Counted from the first letter of the stretch, positions 21,104-34,432 are shown. The stretch: 64,000 nt of DNA from Labia minor (GCA_963082975.1 OY720348.1:69837719-69901718); one strand, 5' to 3'. Notes: generated from the letters alone by a model not told the origin. A program made the numbers and translations.

Positions 21104-22390
21104 ACCTGTATGAATTAATAAATGTTTAGCTAAATGTGATTTAAATTTAAACTTCTTTTTACAATAATTACATTCAAAAGGCTTTTCTCCTGTATGAATT
21201 AATAAATGTGAATTTAAATGTGATTTTTGATTAAATGATTTTTTACAATAATTACATTTAAAAGCTTTAACTCCTGTATGAATTAATAAATGGGTATTTA
21301 AATGTGTTTTTTGTTTAAATTTCTTTTCACAATAATTACATTCAAAAGGCTTTTCTCCTGTATGAATTAATAAATGTGTTTTTAAATTAGATTTCACATT
21401 AAATTTCTTTTCACAATAATTACATTCAAAAGGCTTTTCTCTTGTATGAATTAAGAAGTGTGTATTTAAAGTTGATTTCTGATTAAATTTCTTTTGACAA
21501 TAATTACATTGAAAAGGTTTTTCACCTGTATGAATTAATAAATGTCTTTTTAAAGTTGATTTTCCCACAAATTTCTTTTTACAATAATTACAATTATTGT
21601 CTTCTGTATGGATCGAATTTTTTCCTTCTGTGTTTTTCTCTGTACCTTTTTTGAATTTCAATTCTATTTTTAAAATTGAAAAGATATTTTTATGAAAACA
21701 TTTTTTTAGATGCTTACATAAAAATTCCTCGCTTATAAAATTGCTATAACAATATAAACATGGGTATAGAGGACCTAAAAAAAAGAATTGTTTTCGTTAT
21801 CATTAAATTTTTATATATGTAACTATTTTATAATTCAATTTAAGGAATAATATCATTACAAATAATATTAAAAAAAATAATTTTAGTGACAATTATTAAT
21901 TTTAAGATTAAGATTCAATCATGCTACCACCCCGCATAAACTTTATCTATTTAATTTAAGAGATCATCCATTTTGTGATTGTAATAATGAAATAGTGGCA
22001 GATATAAATCATTTATTTTTGGGGTGCAAAAAAAATATAAAAGCAATTGACTCCCTTTATGTTGATATTAAAAGTATAATTCAACTTCCTATAGAATATT
22101 ACTTGTATTCTATTTTATTTACAAAATAATTTTGAGTCGTTTAAAAAATTTTTTTATAATATAATATTATATTTTAATTATAATTTAATGATGTTATGTA
22201 TTTAAGTATTTAATCATCATGTAATGTAATGACCAAATGGGTTAGTTCCCGAGGTTTTTTTTTTCTTTCCTTTTCTTGTTCTTGTTATTAAATAAAAAAT
22301 TATAACATTACATTAGATAAAAAAAACACAGAAATAAAAATTACCTATATATATTGGATAGTTTGCGTTTTCTTTTGAATGAAGATCCAT
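21089..22390 (-). CDS. C2H2 zinc-finger protein, ZNF copy 2 (two exons, truncated)
   Basis: Exons are 22390-22345 and 21774-21089, with a 570-nt phase-1 GT-AG intron. The protein is 243 aa. Exon 1 encodes [15 protein letters not shown]. Exon 2 starts GPLYPCLYC and has the C2HC knuckle (C-x2-C-x12-H-x3-C), a spacer, and six C2H2 fingers from about residue 75. Contact triads are GTR, QTT, VNT, QHT, QHS, FHK. The frame ends at TGA just after HTGGKTF, where the linker has one extra base. Fingers in other frames continue for 2.3 kb beyond, so this is probably a shortened version of a once longer protein. It may still be expressed as a six-finger protein. The putative promoter is at 22391-22537. 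Confidence 0.8.
21905..22320 (+). mobile_element. Jockey-like LINE C-terminus and 3' UTR in the ZNF copy 2 intron
   Basis: A frame open over 21905-22129 (74 codons) reads [20 protein letters not shown], then [20 protein letters not shown]. This is the C-x-C...H...C knuckle found after the reverse transcriptase in Jockey-type LINEs. The 3' UTR contains ATGGGTTAGTTCCCGAGG and ends T-rich. It lies antisense to the host gene. Copy 1 shares it; copy 3 does not. Confidence 0.7.
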
Positions 22391-22537
22391 TTTTAATTGA
22401 TTAAAGAATGAGCCTTTATAATTAGATAAACATTTGAGATGTGACACGTAAATGCGACTTCCGGAAAGCTTATGTATTTAATCGTATCATTGATAGTTGG
22501 CGTTGATGTCGACCAATTACATTACACATCTTTGGCG
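22391..22537 (-). promoter_or_regulatory. Putative promoter of ZNF copy 2
   Basis: Reverse-complement twin of 541-686 with one visible difference (CAAATG for CAACTG). The CCAAT-type, ETS-like and TACGTG sites are all kept, so both copies probably respond to the same factors. Confidence 0.45.
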
Positions 22538-22920
22538 AAATTATGAATTTAGGAAAAAAATCTATTTATATAATTATATTATTATATTTAATTATTTATA
22601 TATTTATGTTTATGAATTTGTTATCGTTTGAATAATATTAATTTTTTTAATTTCATTTTTTTGATGTAAGATTATTAAATTTTTAAATGCAATCTTTCCT
22701 TTTTTCTTTTAATTATAAAATCTAAAACACCTTAAAAGACCATGCCAGGCTGAAATCTATTTTAAACAAAAACCTACCTAAAATTATACTCCAAAATTAT
22801 TTTACGTTATAACATTGACAACAAATGTCTTATTAAATGTTTAATAATTTGCTTGAACATTTAGAAATCCAAAGTTTTTCATTATTCAATTTTAAAGCTT
22901 GGCATTTTTAGTTTCTATTA

Positions 22921-24490
22921 TATTAGAATATTTTATTTTCCTTTTCCTCTTAGGCTTATAAAGCATGTATGCCTATAATATTAGAATTCTATATATTTAA
23001 TTAAAAATTGGATAAATTATTATCAACAAGTATTAAAAAAACGAAAAACAAACAATATTAATTTAAATTATGCAAGTTTCGCAGTAAAATCAATGATTGA
23101 TAGCTAATGTTGTGTTTGTAAAGAAATATGGATTGCATATGATGGAATAATAAATTTACATGGTCTGGTAACCACCGACAAATGGAAATCATATACATAC
23201 AGTGCTCAATCCGATAATAGACTTTATACTACGAGTAGTATGAGCTCTATCATTTAACTCTGAATCCTCTCGAAAGTTGAAGCGGAATCGAGCCAACTCG
23301 AGATGCTTTATAAATTCACCCTTAAATACGAATACCCTCCAGTTATATTTATGAAATAATATATAGATTTGTATTATTTTCGAGTAAAACATTCTTATTT
23401 TTTAAAAATAGTATTATAATCAACATTTAGGTAGGTTTTCCTAGAGTGGTAACATAAATATTTAAAATAATAATAATAAATTAAAAAATATAATTTTTTT
23501 CTTGTTTATTAAATTGTTTTTGTTAATCCTTTACTCACTTGTTTTTATAAAAATAATTTATTAGATAATTTAATGATTTCAATTTTTTTTTCTAAAGTGA
23601 AAGATTTTAAGATAGTAATTCATAAAAAAAATCTGGAGTGTATCCACTCGACTATCTCGCAATTTGAATTAGAATAAATAATATAATATATTATATTTAA
23701 ATTATTTTTAATTAATTATAAAATATAAATTAAAATTGTAAAAGAAAATATGTATAAATTTATAAATTCTATATATAAATCTATAGATTATCTTTTTCTA
23801 ATGAAAAACATTCGTTAAATTATTTTCTTTATCCATTTAATTATTAATATATAAAAAATAAATGTTATTCTATATAATGTTTTATAAATGCAGGAGGCAA
23901 ACGGGCACAGCCAGAATAATTCGATTGTTTATAGGATTGCATTGAAAAGCGATAAGCGACTCGGCCAATTCTCTGAAAAATAGAATATTAAAATATTAAA
24001 ATAAAATAAAAGAATTTATTTTTTAGTATTCATTGAACAGTGAATAAGAAAAGACGCCAAGCCAAAATGGCTGAGTGAACGTTTTAACAGGTAATTAACA
24101 ACTGCTATATTGTATCTAACCACTAAAATAATCCCTTTTTAATTATAAATATATTGTTAATTAATCATAGTTATACGTTTAATAAACTTCCTCTATGAAT
24201 ATAATAATTTATTTATTATGATTATAATATTATTTTTCATATTCATAAACTCGTATAGTTATATAAATACTTTATATACTTCAATTACTTTTTACAAGGT
24301 GAATTACAAATGATTTGTAGTTGATATTCTTTGAATAATGAAGGATAAACTAAAATTAAAAATAATCTAGAATGTCTCCATTCGACTATCCCCCAATTTG
24401 AATATGGATTAAATAACATATATTATATTTAAAAATTAAATTTAATTAATTATTATAAATTAAAATTAATAAATATAATATTTATTAAAC
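22921..24490. other. AT-rich intergenic stretch with a direct repeat pair
   Basis: A block of about 120 bp with CACTCGACTATCTCGCAATT (23615-23735) recurs as CATTCGACTATCCCCCAATT (24345-24470). A small ORF at 23890-23985 reads MQEANGHSQNNSIVYRIALK; I cannot tell whether it is real. No other gene seen. Confidence 0.4.
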
Positions 24491-25250
24491 CAGCGCGTGT
24501 TTGGATCTTTGTTGATGGCACCCCGTCACGTGCAGGAGCGTGATTGGCAGTCATCATGTTAAAAAATTAATTCCGGTACTTTTAGCTATTCAATCAAGCT
24601 GAAATTCTATATATAGCAGTTTTTTACAATCTTTAATCAAATGAAAAATTATCCAACATATATCTTTATTTTTACGGTCACTTTAGAGGAAAAAAAAATA
24701 AAAACGTTGTAGGTATTGACCCTCTTCCAGTTGAGATACATTTCTCAAAATTTGATAGAAAACTACGAATTTTGAATAATGCCCGTATAGCAAATTTCAT
24801 CATTCTAGCTCAAACCGTTTTTGCGTAATCTTGTCTACATACACACACACACACAGACACACACACACATTTTCCCAACCTTATTGAAAATGACTCAGGG
24901 ACATTCAAAACTTAAAAAAACATCAAAATCTCTGGCGAGATAGTAAAAAGGATGTATATGCTTTCTATTTATTTCAAAAAATGAAATATACCTATAATTT
25001 TGCACTTTAATCAATCTATTTATAAGGCGTTAAAAAACATATTTAAAGTTGCTTTTTTCTTTTTTTTAAAGGATATTTCGAAAATGGGTAATAGTATTAT
25101 CATTATAGATATCTTCAGCCCTACTCGGTTTAGTTCGTTGTCCGAATATGTGATCTTTGTCCGAACATAAAAATTTTTCGTGAATGTGTTCTTTATCCGA
25201 TTTGTTCATTGTCCGAACTGTTCGTTAACCGATCACCAACTGTATATATA
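24491..25250. other. Unassigned repeat-like sequence with CA microsatellite
   Basis: A moderately GC-containing segment (ACCCCGTCACGTGCAGGAGC near 24521), then TTCATCATTCTAGCTCAAAC and a CA repeat (24839-24868). Such phrases followed by a microsatellite are typical of transposon tails, but I see no ends. At 25130-25235 there are several near-repeats of GTTCGTTGTCCGAA. Confidence 0.35.
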
Positions 25251-25654
25251 CATTATTGTAAACAAACAAAATAAGAAGATTGATTATTTAAAGAAAATAA
25301 TTAAATGAAAAAATATATCTGTCGAAATCATTTAGAATGAAGATTTAATTAAGTTTACAATCGAAGTAAAAAAGAATTATAATCTTAACAGAGATTATAT
25401 ATTTTTTGTTTTAAATGTTTTGAAAATATAAAAAAAAAATTACAATTAAATGAAATATAATTAAAGGTGACATTAAAAAAAAACACCTGAAGATATCAAT
25501 TAATAATTAAGACGTTATAACCTGTTGATGCTCTAATAACCTGATAATTGAATATTTAGCTTGATGTGTTTTTAATATTTTTTTTTTGTTGAAAGAGAGT
25601 ATAAGAATTCTAATTAAAAAAAAAATAAATTAAATGTATTTTCAAAATTGATTA

Positions 25655-25662
25655 TATATTTA

Positions 25663-25700
<38 letters not shown>

Positions 25701-25702
25701 GG
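25655..25702. repeat. TA then GA microsatellite
   Basis: An uninterrupted AT run is followed directly by an AG run. Otherwise 25251-25903 is AT-rich without a visible gene. Confidence 0.8.
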
Positions 25703-25903
25703 AGAAAGAAAGTAAAAGTTTTATTACCATAGCAGAGATTATCCTTTTTTAATGTTTTTAAAATTAATTTTTTTTTTTAATTCTAATTATTTTTCTATCC
25801 TAGTGACTGTTAAACTAAGAAGATCTAACAAGTAGCAAACTGTTCTCATTTTTGTTATCTCCATCCAATTTCTATTCTTTCCCAACTCCCTTATGCTACT
25901 CCT

Positions 25904-26053
25904 CAGGCCGGATAAAGATGCGTGGAAGCCGGGCGACTGCCCAGGGCGCCCAAATTTTGATTTAAAAATAAAATATCTTTTTACATTCATTATTTAAAAG
26001 ACAATTTTTATGAAAGGGCGCCAAATTTTATTAAAATCCTAGAAACAGCCCTG
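25904..26053. mobile_element. Small hAT-like MITE
   Basis: It starts CAGGCCGGATAAAG and ends TAGAAACAGCCCTG, with the inner motifs CCAGGGCGCCC and GGGCGCC typical of non-autonomous hAT. Flanks CTACTCCT and CTGCTGCT match at 6 of 8. Ends are weakly supported. Confidence 0.45.
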
Positions 26054-26544
26054 CTGCTGCTTCTATTGTAAGGTTTACCCATAAATAAACTTAGATTCTA
26101 ATTAAATAAATCAAATTAAATGTATATATTCCAAATGTATTATTATAAATAATGCAAGAATTATTATAAAAATTACCTGATGACATGGATATATAATTAA
26201 GATAATTTGTTGTAATTATAATAATCTGGAATCCTATAATATAAAACCAAGATTAATAGTTAGGTTAATATTTTTTGCAAAGTATAATGAAAAAGCAAAA
26301 GAATATATAAAATAGTCTTCCCTTGGCTTGGTACTTCTGTAGTTATTAACAAAGAGTAGAAGAATGTTACCTATAATAATATCTATAATAAAATTGAAGA
26401 CATCCTAGGCAGTGCCTTTTCGTTAGAATTATTAAAAAATGACAGGTTCCAGTTGACTTCTAAAAGATTCATTGTTTCAAAAAAACATAGCAAGTAATAT
26501 AACGAGAGATAACATCATTGGGAATAAATAACATTAAAATGATT

Positions 26545-27110
26545 AAAGATGGCTCTCGAAAACATTGTATATATTCATATATTTAAGTCAATATTATAAT
26601 TATTAACCTTAAGATATTAATTATTTGATTCTTAGAATTCTGTTTAATATTCATTTTAACTTTCTTGAGATAAAATAAAACAAAATATTAATGAAGTTAG
26701 CAACATAATAATAATAATAATAATAGCAACATAATATCAGATTTTTTTAAAAACAATATCTTTAATTGATATTCATTTAAAATGATAATTAAAGAATATG
26801 GTATTTCAATTACAATATTCAATAAATATTATCTATTAATTTAAATGATATTTAATTATTAGAAATAAAAACAAATATTTATATTAATATTAATATTTTT
26901 TTGTATTCTTTGTAGAACATGTATGGATAGATTATTTGAACCGGGGAAGGCCTCAAATAAACACCTCGGGGCTTTTAATAAATTTTGATAAAATAATTTA
27001 TATCAAAAAAATATTTACTAGGTTTTTGAATAAAGAAATTGATTGCTATTTTCTATGTACAAACTAGAGACAGAAGTGATTTTAAGATAAAAAAAAAGGT
27101 AGAATGGAGG
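26545..27110 (+). repeat. Dispersed family K, copy 2 (empty site of the 63-kb LINE)
   Basis: It shares long phrases with 62673-64000, such as AACCTTAAGATA, GATTCTTAGAATTCTGTTTA and GAACATGTATGGATAGATTA, but lacks the LINE present there. An AAT microsatellite lies at 26700-26725. Confidence 0.7.
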
Positions 27111-29714
27111 ATATTCTTTGCTAACATCCTATCGAATTAATATTATGGCCTCGTAATATTCTTAAAACAATATTCGCAGTTCATAAAGAATAATTTGTTT
27201 AGTGTACTGAACAGCGGTTCGGTGAACCAGGTATTCTTGAATTAAATAACGTTCTTCTTATATGTAAAATTCATAAGAATAGAAGAAAGAGGTATGAATA
27301 ATTAGAATCAAAACCTAATCAAATAAATATATTCTATTAACCAATTTAATTTTTTTTTTTTTTCATCAACCTATGATCTGAACTCTGACCTAATTTCATC
27401 TTGAATTTTAAACAGAAAAATGCCACACAGGAGAATTTAAATATTTAATTCAAATTAAATGCGTTAATTAGCCACTCTGAATGTAACCTTTAAGACAAAC
27501 AAGTAATTGGATTCTCGAAAGTCTCCTTAACTTGGTGGCAATGAGTTTTGACCTTCTAGTTTACAATCGATATCTGTATCTGAAAGAAATTCATAAAAAT
27601 ATATGAAATTAATACTTTATTCGAATTTGAATTTAAATAATTGATTTTCAACAATAACTCATTGATTGTTGGTTTCAATTTTAAAAGATTTCTGAAAAAT
27701 CAAACACAGTATAATGTTAGTGGGATAGTATACTCATGAACTGCGCAAAAACTATAATGAACAGTTCATAACAAATATTTATTTAATGAAGAGAATCTAA
27801 ATTAAATAAATATATTGCTGCTTTATTGCGGATTTATTATCTTTCATGAAATCTTTCATACAACTGCTCAAATTATTAAATTTAATGATTTAATCATTGA
27901 AAATGAGGAGGACACATCTTGCAGTTGTATCCTGTTATATATAATACACAAGGGATGACCAATAGTACCTTTAAGACACCCGGAGGGCCTGCTGTGCTTT
28001 AACCTTAACCTTACTATGAAATCAAATCTATCAACCCCTAAGCATCACATAGGAATCCTAACCTCAATGTAGTAAATTCAATATTTTATTTAGAAATAAA
28101 TGATATTCAATATGTTAAAGTGTCTTATTCAATTATCTATTATATTATTATATCGACACGTTATGTAAGATATTTTGAATGTTTCAATTATTTTTTTTAA
28201 TTAGTCAATTAATCAAAAAAGTATATAAATAAAATGATTAAATTTTTTATTATTGATAATTGTTATAAATGTTTTTATTGAGTATACAAATATGTAAGTC
28301 AAAGTTTTTAAACAATTTTTGGTTTCTTTGTAAGAAAAAGAAAAATTGTTTAGTTAAGACATGAATCTTGAATAATCGGAGCAATGTTTAGTGTGGCGTA
28401 GGAGATTCCATTGAAGGACCTCCTAAATTTTCTTGAAGACTTTTACAACATGTAATAATATAGATTTCTACTTTTGGTATATTAAGAGTGTTTGAGCTTC
28501 ATTGGTTGGCTGAATTGCATCAATTGTTGTTTATATCATTTACAAGTGTTCATTTCGTTGTTCTCAAGTAGCTCAGAGTTTACTCTCAAAGTTTATCTTC
28601 ATATTTGATTTAAGTTACTACGACTTTTGCAAATTCATAACCTCACTCATTTATTCACTTTTTATTTATAATTTATATATACTACAATTGAAGGATCATT
28701 TTTAAAGACTAATGATTGTTAAAGAAAAATTATAATATTATTGTTTTTTTCAAGTATAAAAAGAGATATAGCAAAAAAAAAAAAAAATCAACAAAACAAT
28801 TAAGATAAATTTGAATTATTTTTTTTCAAAGAATAATTCATTTTTTTAGATTTTTTTAAAATTAATAATAAAATCGTTTGGCTTAGATTTTTAGTATTTT
28901 TTTCATTAAAATTTATAAAAAGATGTTCAAGGTTCTCTGATATACGTCTCTTATTGATTATTCAATTATAATTTCTCTAGAATTTTATAATTTAAAATGA
29001 AAAATTATTGGATGCAAACTGTCCTTCATGTCATTTCAAAGAATAATTAAGTATTATCATATTTAATCTTCTTTTGACCAAATCTCAAGTATCCTTCAGT
29101 TTTCTAGACAAATTAACTCGTGTTATAAATTGAATCGAGAACAAATGATCTTTTTTTTTTTAAAAAAAATTATTATGAATGAGACTTGGACTGGAAAAGC
29201 TGCTCAAAGCAAGCAAGCAAGATCCATGAGCATGAACTCATAATGTTTAACTCATTAAAAGATTCTCACTTAACTCGACAATTATGCGCTCTGTTGACTT
29301 TTATAATCTGTTGTAATTATTCCTAATCGTTACCGATACAACTTGTGGACTGACTGTGTTATATTTTTTTTTTTTTTTTTTAAATATCTTTATTAACAAT
29401 TTAAATCGGCAAAGAGAAAAACGATAAGAAATAAATATTTTAATTTCTTTGGGAAGTGTTAAGAAAGAAATTCAACAGGAAAATGACTTCTTTTGATATG
29501 TTTAATTAAAACGAATGTACGTTTTATTCTTTATGTGATTAATACGCTATGATTCTTTTGAAAAGCTCACTGAGAATTACCACATTTATATAATTTCAGG
29601 TTTCTATTTATAAGAATTCTACCCTCTTTTCAAATAAAATTAGAATTATATTCTTAGTTCCGTTTAGATTCATATTCCTACAAGATTTAGCCCCCCCCCT
29701 CCCATCCATTTCAA
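27111..29714. other. Long AT-rich stretch without visible genes
   Basis: Only the palindromic motif AACAGCGGTTCGGTGAACC (near 27207) and homopolymer runs (28769-28786, 29366-29380) stand out. I see no coding exon or element with ends. Confidence 0.5.
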
Positions 29715-30253
29715 TTTTACCGACCGACGATAGTAAGGGAGGTATTGTTTTCACACCAAATTTCACATATGGAGATTTTTACATATCTCCACGAATCATG
29801 CATTTTCTTAACAGAAAAAAGTATTTTTAGCATGATGTCTGTCCTTCCGTCCGTCCGTCTGTCCGTCCGTCCGCATAGATGTGTACAGCCTGAACGGCTC
29901 AACGGATTTTGATGAAATTTGGTATATTTACTTAATGCATCAGTGGGATGAATTGATCAACTTTTGGTGAAAATCCGGAAACCGGAAGTGGTAGTATTAG
30001 CGATCGACGATAGGAAGGGAAGGGTTATTTTCGCACCAAATTTCACATAAGGAGATTTTTTACATATCACCACGAATCATGTACTTTGTATTGGTTTTAT
30101 CCTCGAGAAAAAACATTTTTATTAGTTTTTTTCTTAATTTAAAATTATATGACGTCATCCAGCCATTCATGACGTCACAGCCTGGTCTTACATATATATT
30201 ATAAATAAAATAAAATTAAAAATATTTATGTTATATCCATATCTCTTTTTTTT
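29715..30253 (+). mobile_element. Family X, right end truncated
   Basis: Left end TTACCGACCGACGATAG, the GTCC/GTCT microsatellite (29838-29872), GAAACCGGAAGTGGTAGTAT, then two TGACGTCA palindromes near 30150 and 30168. It stops in ATCCATATCTC before the terminal hairpin. Just after, at 30275-30295, is GGTTGCCGACCCCTAG, the end of an unrelated hAT-type element. Confidence 0.8.
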
Positions 30254-30335
30254 CAATATGGTTAAAAAAAAAAGGTTGCCGACCCCTAGACAAAATATTA
30301 TTTGGTCTATCTAGCTAATCTTATTATACTGGTAG

Positions 30336-30916
30336 TATGTATATGTATTTCTGATTTTAAGGATTGTGCTTAGGATTTTTATAAAATTCACTTATTAGGA
30401 AATTTTTCAGGTGAAGAATCAATATGTATAGGTCTCTTTTAAAAGAATAATAATTTTAATTGTTTTTCTTATTTAAAATAACTAATTGAAAACAAGTGTT
30501 CAAAAATGTACATATATATTAAATAAATATTTATATATAAATATATAATTATGGGAGATGGTAGGGATTGGAGGGTTGTAGCTGAGGATAGGGATACTTG
30601 GAGAAGTGTGATTGCTGAGGCCAAGAACTTTCGAGTTCCGTAGAGCCACAGAGATAGATAGACAGGTATTAATATTAATTTTTGATTTTTAAAAATAATT
30701 CGGTTCGATAATTTTTCTAAGATAAACCTTAAAAAAAATTAGCCATGAAGTTAGCAACATACACATGTGGAATAATGATGAAAGTTTAAATATTTCCTAT
30801 TTTAAAATAAATACCAACAAAAAATTTATATTTCAATCGATGTCTTTCTGATCTTGAAAATTGCCACATGACATATTATATATTATTTTTTAAAAACAAT
30901 TTCTTTTTTTAATTGA
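30336..30916 (+). repeat. Dispersed family K, copy 3, interrupted
   Basis: The left part (TTTCTGATTTTAAGGATTGT) and right part (AGCCATGAAGTTAGCAACAT, TTTCTGATCTTGAAAATTGC) of family K surround a LINE scrap. Family X copy B sits in or at its end at 30917. Confidence 0.5.
30551..30663 (+). mobile_element. GATA-tailed LINE, last 110 bp
   Basis: GATTGGAGGGTTGTAGCTGA, then AACTTTCGAGTTCCGTAGAG and CCACAGAGATAGATAGA. Only the 3' end is present. Confidence 0.75.
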
Positions 30917-31325
30917 TTACCGACCGACGATAGTAAGGGAGGTATTGTTTTCTCACCAAAGCTTGAACGGCTCAACGGATTTTGATGAAATTTGGTGTAT
31001 TTACTTAATGCATCAGTATGATGAATTGATCAACTTTTGGTGTATATCCGGAACCCGGAAGTGGTAGTATTACTGATCGACGATAGGAGGAGAAGCGTTA
31101 TTTTCACACCAAATTTCACATGAGGAGATTTTTTACATATCTCCACGAATCATGCACTTTGTATTGGTTTTATCCTCGGAAAAATCATCTTCATTAGTTT
31201 TTTCTTCATTTAAAATTATATGACGTCACCCAGCCCTTCATGACGTCACAGCCAGTTCCTACTTATATATTTTAAATAAAATAAAATTAAAAATATTTAT
31301 GTTATATCCATATCTCTTTTTTCTT
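30917..31325 (+). mobile_element. Family X, internally deleted copy
   Basis: Left end TTACCGACCGACGATAG runs after 40 bp directly into GCTTGAACGGCTCAACGG, so the microsatellite is gone. Both TGACGTCA-type sites are kept. The right end is truncated at ATCCATATCTC like the 29.7-kb copy. Confidence 0.75.
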
Positions 31326-32216
31326 ATAATTGCCATTATACTAACACTACTCTTTTCCAATTTACCGTTCTTTTTATAAAAATACAAAACATCTAAGAAA
31401 GGTACACTTGACCCTAAAGTTTCGGGATGGTTACCCTTTTGATCTTTGTAAAAAAAAACTTAATCTACATCATACTTGTGTTCCAAGGACACTTGTGTCA
31501 ATTTTATAGCGTTCATCAAAGATCAACAATGCCATCACTGGTTAGTCAAACATCCTGTCATCCAAGCAATGTAGGAATGTGTCTCTTTAAAGCTTTTTTA
31601 TTATCCTCCTTCCTTTTTCCATACAAATTGAAAAAAAAAAAATCTGAGCTTAACATTTTCTTGACAACTTCCAATATATATTTTTTATAATTTAAAAATA
31701 AAATCCATCACAGTCCAAAAGATCTCATCATAATTCTTTAATTAATCTTCTTTTAAGTGCATGAGTAAGGGAAATGAATTTCCAAAAACAAACTTCATGG
31801 AAAATCGTTAATGAAATTCATGGAGATAGATGTTATAAAATATCTTTTTAATACCACCATTTAGTTTTTATCATGCATTTATTATCTTTAAACTTCTATG
31901 TAGGTGTATTTGTATACAAATATTGGGGCTAGATTTTTATCGACTAAGTATATAAAATAACAAACGTTTTAACAACAAATGGCAAAACAATCATTTGTTG
32001 ATAGTAACAATGAAATAATTTGGCAACGCTGCCCCTTCGCATAGACATTGTATAGAGAACAGTGGTAAGACAACCTTTTTATACCTAACCTCCATATTTG
32101 TATCTTTCTTAGTATTAAAATGTTTAAATTGCCCATCTTCCCTACTAAAAAATATAAAAAACTGTAGAAAGTGAATTATATTTAATTTCAAAAGAATTTA
32201 AAAGCGAACTCTGCGA
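31326..32216. other. Intergenic stretch
   Basis: A plus-strand frame (31427-31690) and a minus-strand frame (31991-32191) are open but have no recognisable motif. I do not annotate them as genes. Confidence 0.35.
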
Positions 32217-32224
32217 GGTAGGAA

Positions 32225-32475
32225 CAGTGGTGTATTGGGAGGGGAACGACGTTCCCTTACCTTTTCAGAACCGGAACGCGTTCCAGTACTTTTTCATGTC
32301 CCGGCAACTCCCACTTAAATATATTGTTAGAATTCCTTTTTTTGTGTTAGTTAATACTTTGTATAAGAATAAGAAAAAATAAAAACATATTTGGAAAAAA
32401 TAGTTTGCTGAAAATAGGACTTTTTTTGCACCCACTATGCGTTCCCTTACTTCTTATTTTATCAATACATCACTG
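32225..32475. mobile_element. hAT MITE with exact 8-bp TSD (251 bp)
   Basis: Ends CAGTGGTGTATTG and CAATACATCACTG (TIR with one mismatch) are flanked by an identical GGTAGGAA (32217-32224, 32476-32483). The interior has GTTCCCTTAC repeated near both ends and no ORF. Confidence 0.9.
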
Positions 32476-32483
32476 GGTAGGAA

Positions 32484-34010
32484 GCAGTTTGACTAATTCT
32501 GATATAGCGTAAAAAAATAATTTTGTAGTTAGATCAAAAAATTCAAAATAGTATTTTAATTAAAAAAAAATAACTAAAAAATCATACTTTTAATTTAAAG
32601 TGGAAGTTAATAGTGTTTCGATTTCTTTATATTTCAAATGGTGAATAATAATTTATATATCATTTCACATAAATATATATATATATATATAACATTTAAG
32701 ATGTGGATACTTTAAAAGCGGACTTTTTTCCAATAATATTCTAGTCATGAAGTGTAATAATTCGATAAGTAAATATGTAAAGTACATCTGTTAAATGAAA
32801 CAATATTTCTCACTGAATGTAAATATTTAAAAATGTAATAAGGAGTTAAAATAATATTTTTAATAGAAAAGAGAGGTATATACATTCTAAAATTATGTTA
32901 AAGATTATCTGTATTTATCTTTTCTAGAAATACAATACAGTTATTTAAGCAAAATTAAACTAATCGATTATATATATTTAAACAGTTTAAATAAATTAAA
33001 AAAGCCAATTATCATTCAAGAAAATTTAGATATATATATTATTTTAAAAGAAATATTTTCCTATTTAATTTCATTTGAAATGGAATTAATTAGATTTATA
33101 GAATTATTTATAAATAATATATCAGCAAAAATCATTCGTTCGACTAGAAAAATTACATACAAATAGAATTATAAATTAGAACAAAACAAACCTATTGAAC
33201 AAAATTAATATTAAAATTAATTTGAGAGGATCCTATGTACTGATCATACAATACCTCTCTTTGGCGCTATCATTTCACAGGATATACTAAAGTCAGAGAT
33301 ATTTGTTTATATAGAACACATCAAATATATAATATTTTAAACATGTATGTAGTTGGTAATAAATCCTGCTCTTATTTGAATAAAGAGGTTGAAATATAAA
33401 AGAATAAATATTCATAGTTATTTGTTCACTTTCTTATTATTGAAAAGAGATTATAAAAATTTAAATACATTTTACATGTACCGTTGAACTTCAATTATCC
33501 TGGCTAATGAAAGAATATTAAAAAAGCATATATAATTGATTCATTTAAATGGCTTGTTATTATATATAATATATATATATATATATACAGTATTTATATA
33601 GGATAAAAATATTAATTATAGAATTAATTATTATTATATAATACGTATCATATAACGTATTTTATTAATTTAAAATAAAAACAGCATGCAAATTTGATAT
33701 ACAAGTATAATACTTATATATAATAAACATAAACAAAATTTTAATAAAAAAAAAGCTTTTATTTTAAAAGTATTTTTGTAAATTCTTTAAAAATAATAAT
33801 AAATACTCAGCATTAAAAATAATGTATATTTGTTTTTAGATATATTGACTGGACAAATTGAAATATGACAGATGATAGGTTATAATGGATGCATCTAATG
33901 TCAAAATTCAATTTTAATATAAAATGTATTTTTTAATATAAATGACATAAAAATAAATGATTAACTATAATTAAATTTTTCTCTTTTTTTTCTTATTTCA
34001 TATACATATA
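32484..34010. other. AT-rich stretch without visible genes
   Basis: TA runs near 32668 and 33565. Nothing else recognised. Confidence 0.5.
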
Positions 34011-34022
34011 TATATTAATATA

Positions 34023-34272
34023 TAGGGTGACCATATTTCGAAAACACCAAACCAGGTCATGTGTAAAAAAAATTTACCTTTTTTTTTTTTGTTAGAGCCA
34101 TTTGAATGAAAAATCGAAAATAAGAGCCAAACTGATTGTAAGAAAACGTTCGTCGGACCTAAATATTTAAAAACCGGAACAATAGACTGTTCAGAAGACA
34201 TTGTTCGGGAAGCTGGGACAGAGAATCTAAAATCGGGACAATACCGGAAAAACGGGACGTTTGGTCACCCTA
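34023..34272. mobile_element. MITE with TAGGGTGACCA ends (250 bp)
   Basis: 11-bp perfect inverted ends TAGGGTGACCA and TGGTCACCCTA. Flanks TTAATATA and TTTATATA match at 7 of 8, consistent with an 8-bp duplication. Inside are GGGACA / GTCCCG-type motifs. Its partner at 14638 on lacks the far end. The open frame inside is not a transposase. Confidence 0.75.
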
Positions 34273-34432
34273 TTTATATATATGTTTCATTTATGAGTAA
34301 AAAATAAATAAATATCTTTAAAGATTTTTCTTAAATTATATTCCTTAAACTAATTTTTAATTAAATGTAATCATTAAAAGCTTTATAAAATCATAAATAA
34401 AAATACAAATTTGTATATATATATATATATAT

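Larger units (their letters stand above)
1..22920. repeat. Inverted segmental duplication carrying ZNF copies 1 and 2
   Basis: The left arm (about 1-2130) matches the right arm (about 22920 down to 17863) in reverse complement. The match covers the far-upstream block (220-400 with 22720-22860), the promoter, exon 1, the intron with its LINE fragment, exon 2 and the 3' flank. The right arm is about 3 kb longer, mostly because of the 18825-21103 array. The 15.7 kb between the arms is mobile-element-rich sequence. Confidence 0.75.

Noticed and set aside
29717-29902. Open frames with RTDRRTDGRTD-type repeats, also at 35082-35363 and 48508-48705
   Set aside because: They are translations of the family X microsatellite and ends, not proteins. 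Only the exon 1 codons of ZNF copy 3 at 48642-48690 are real.
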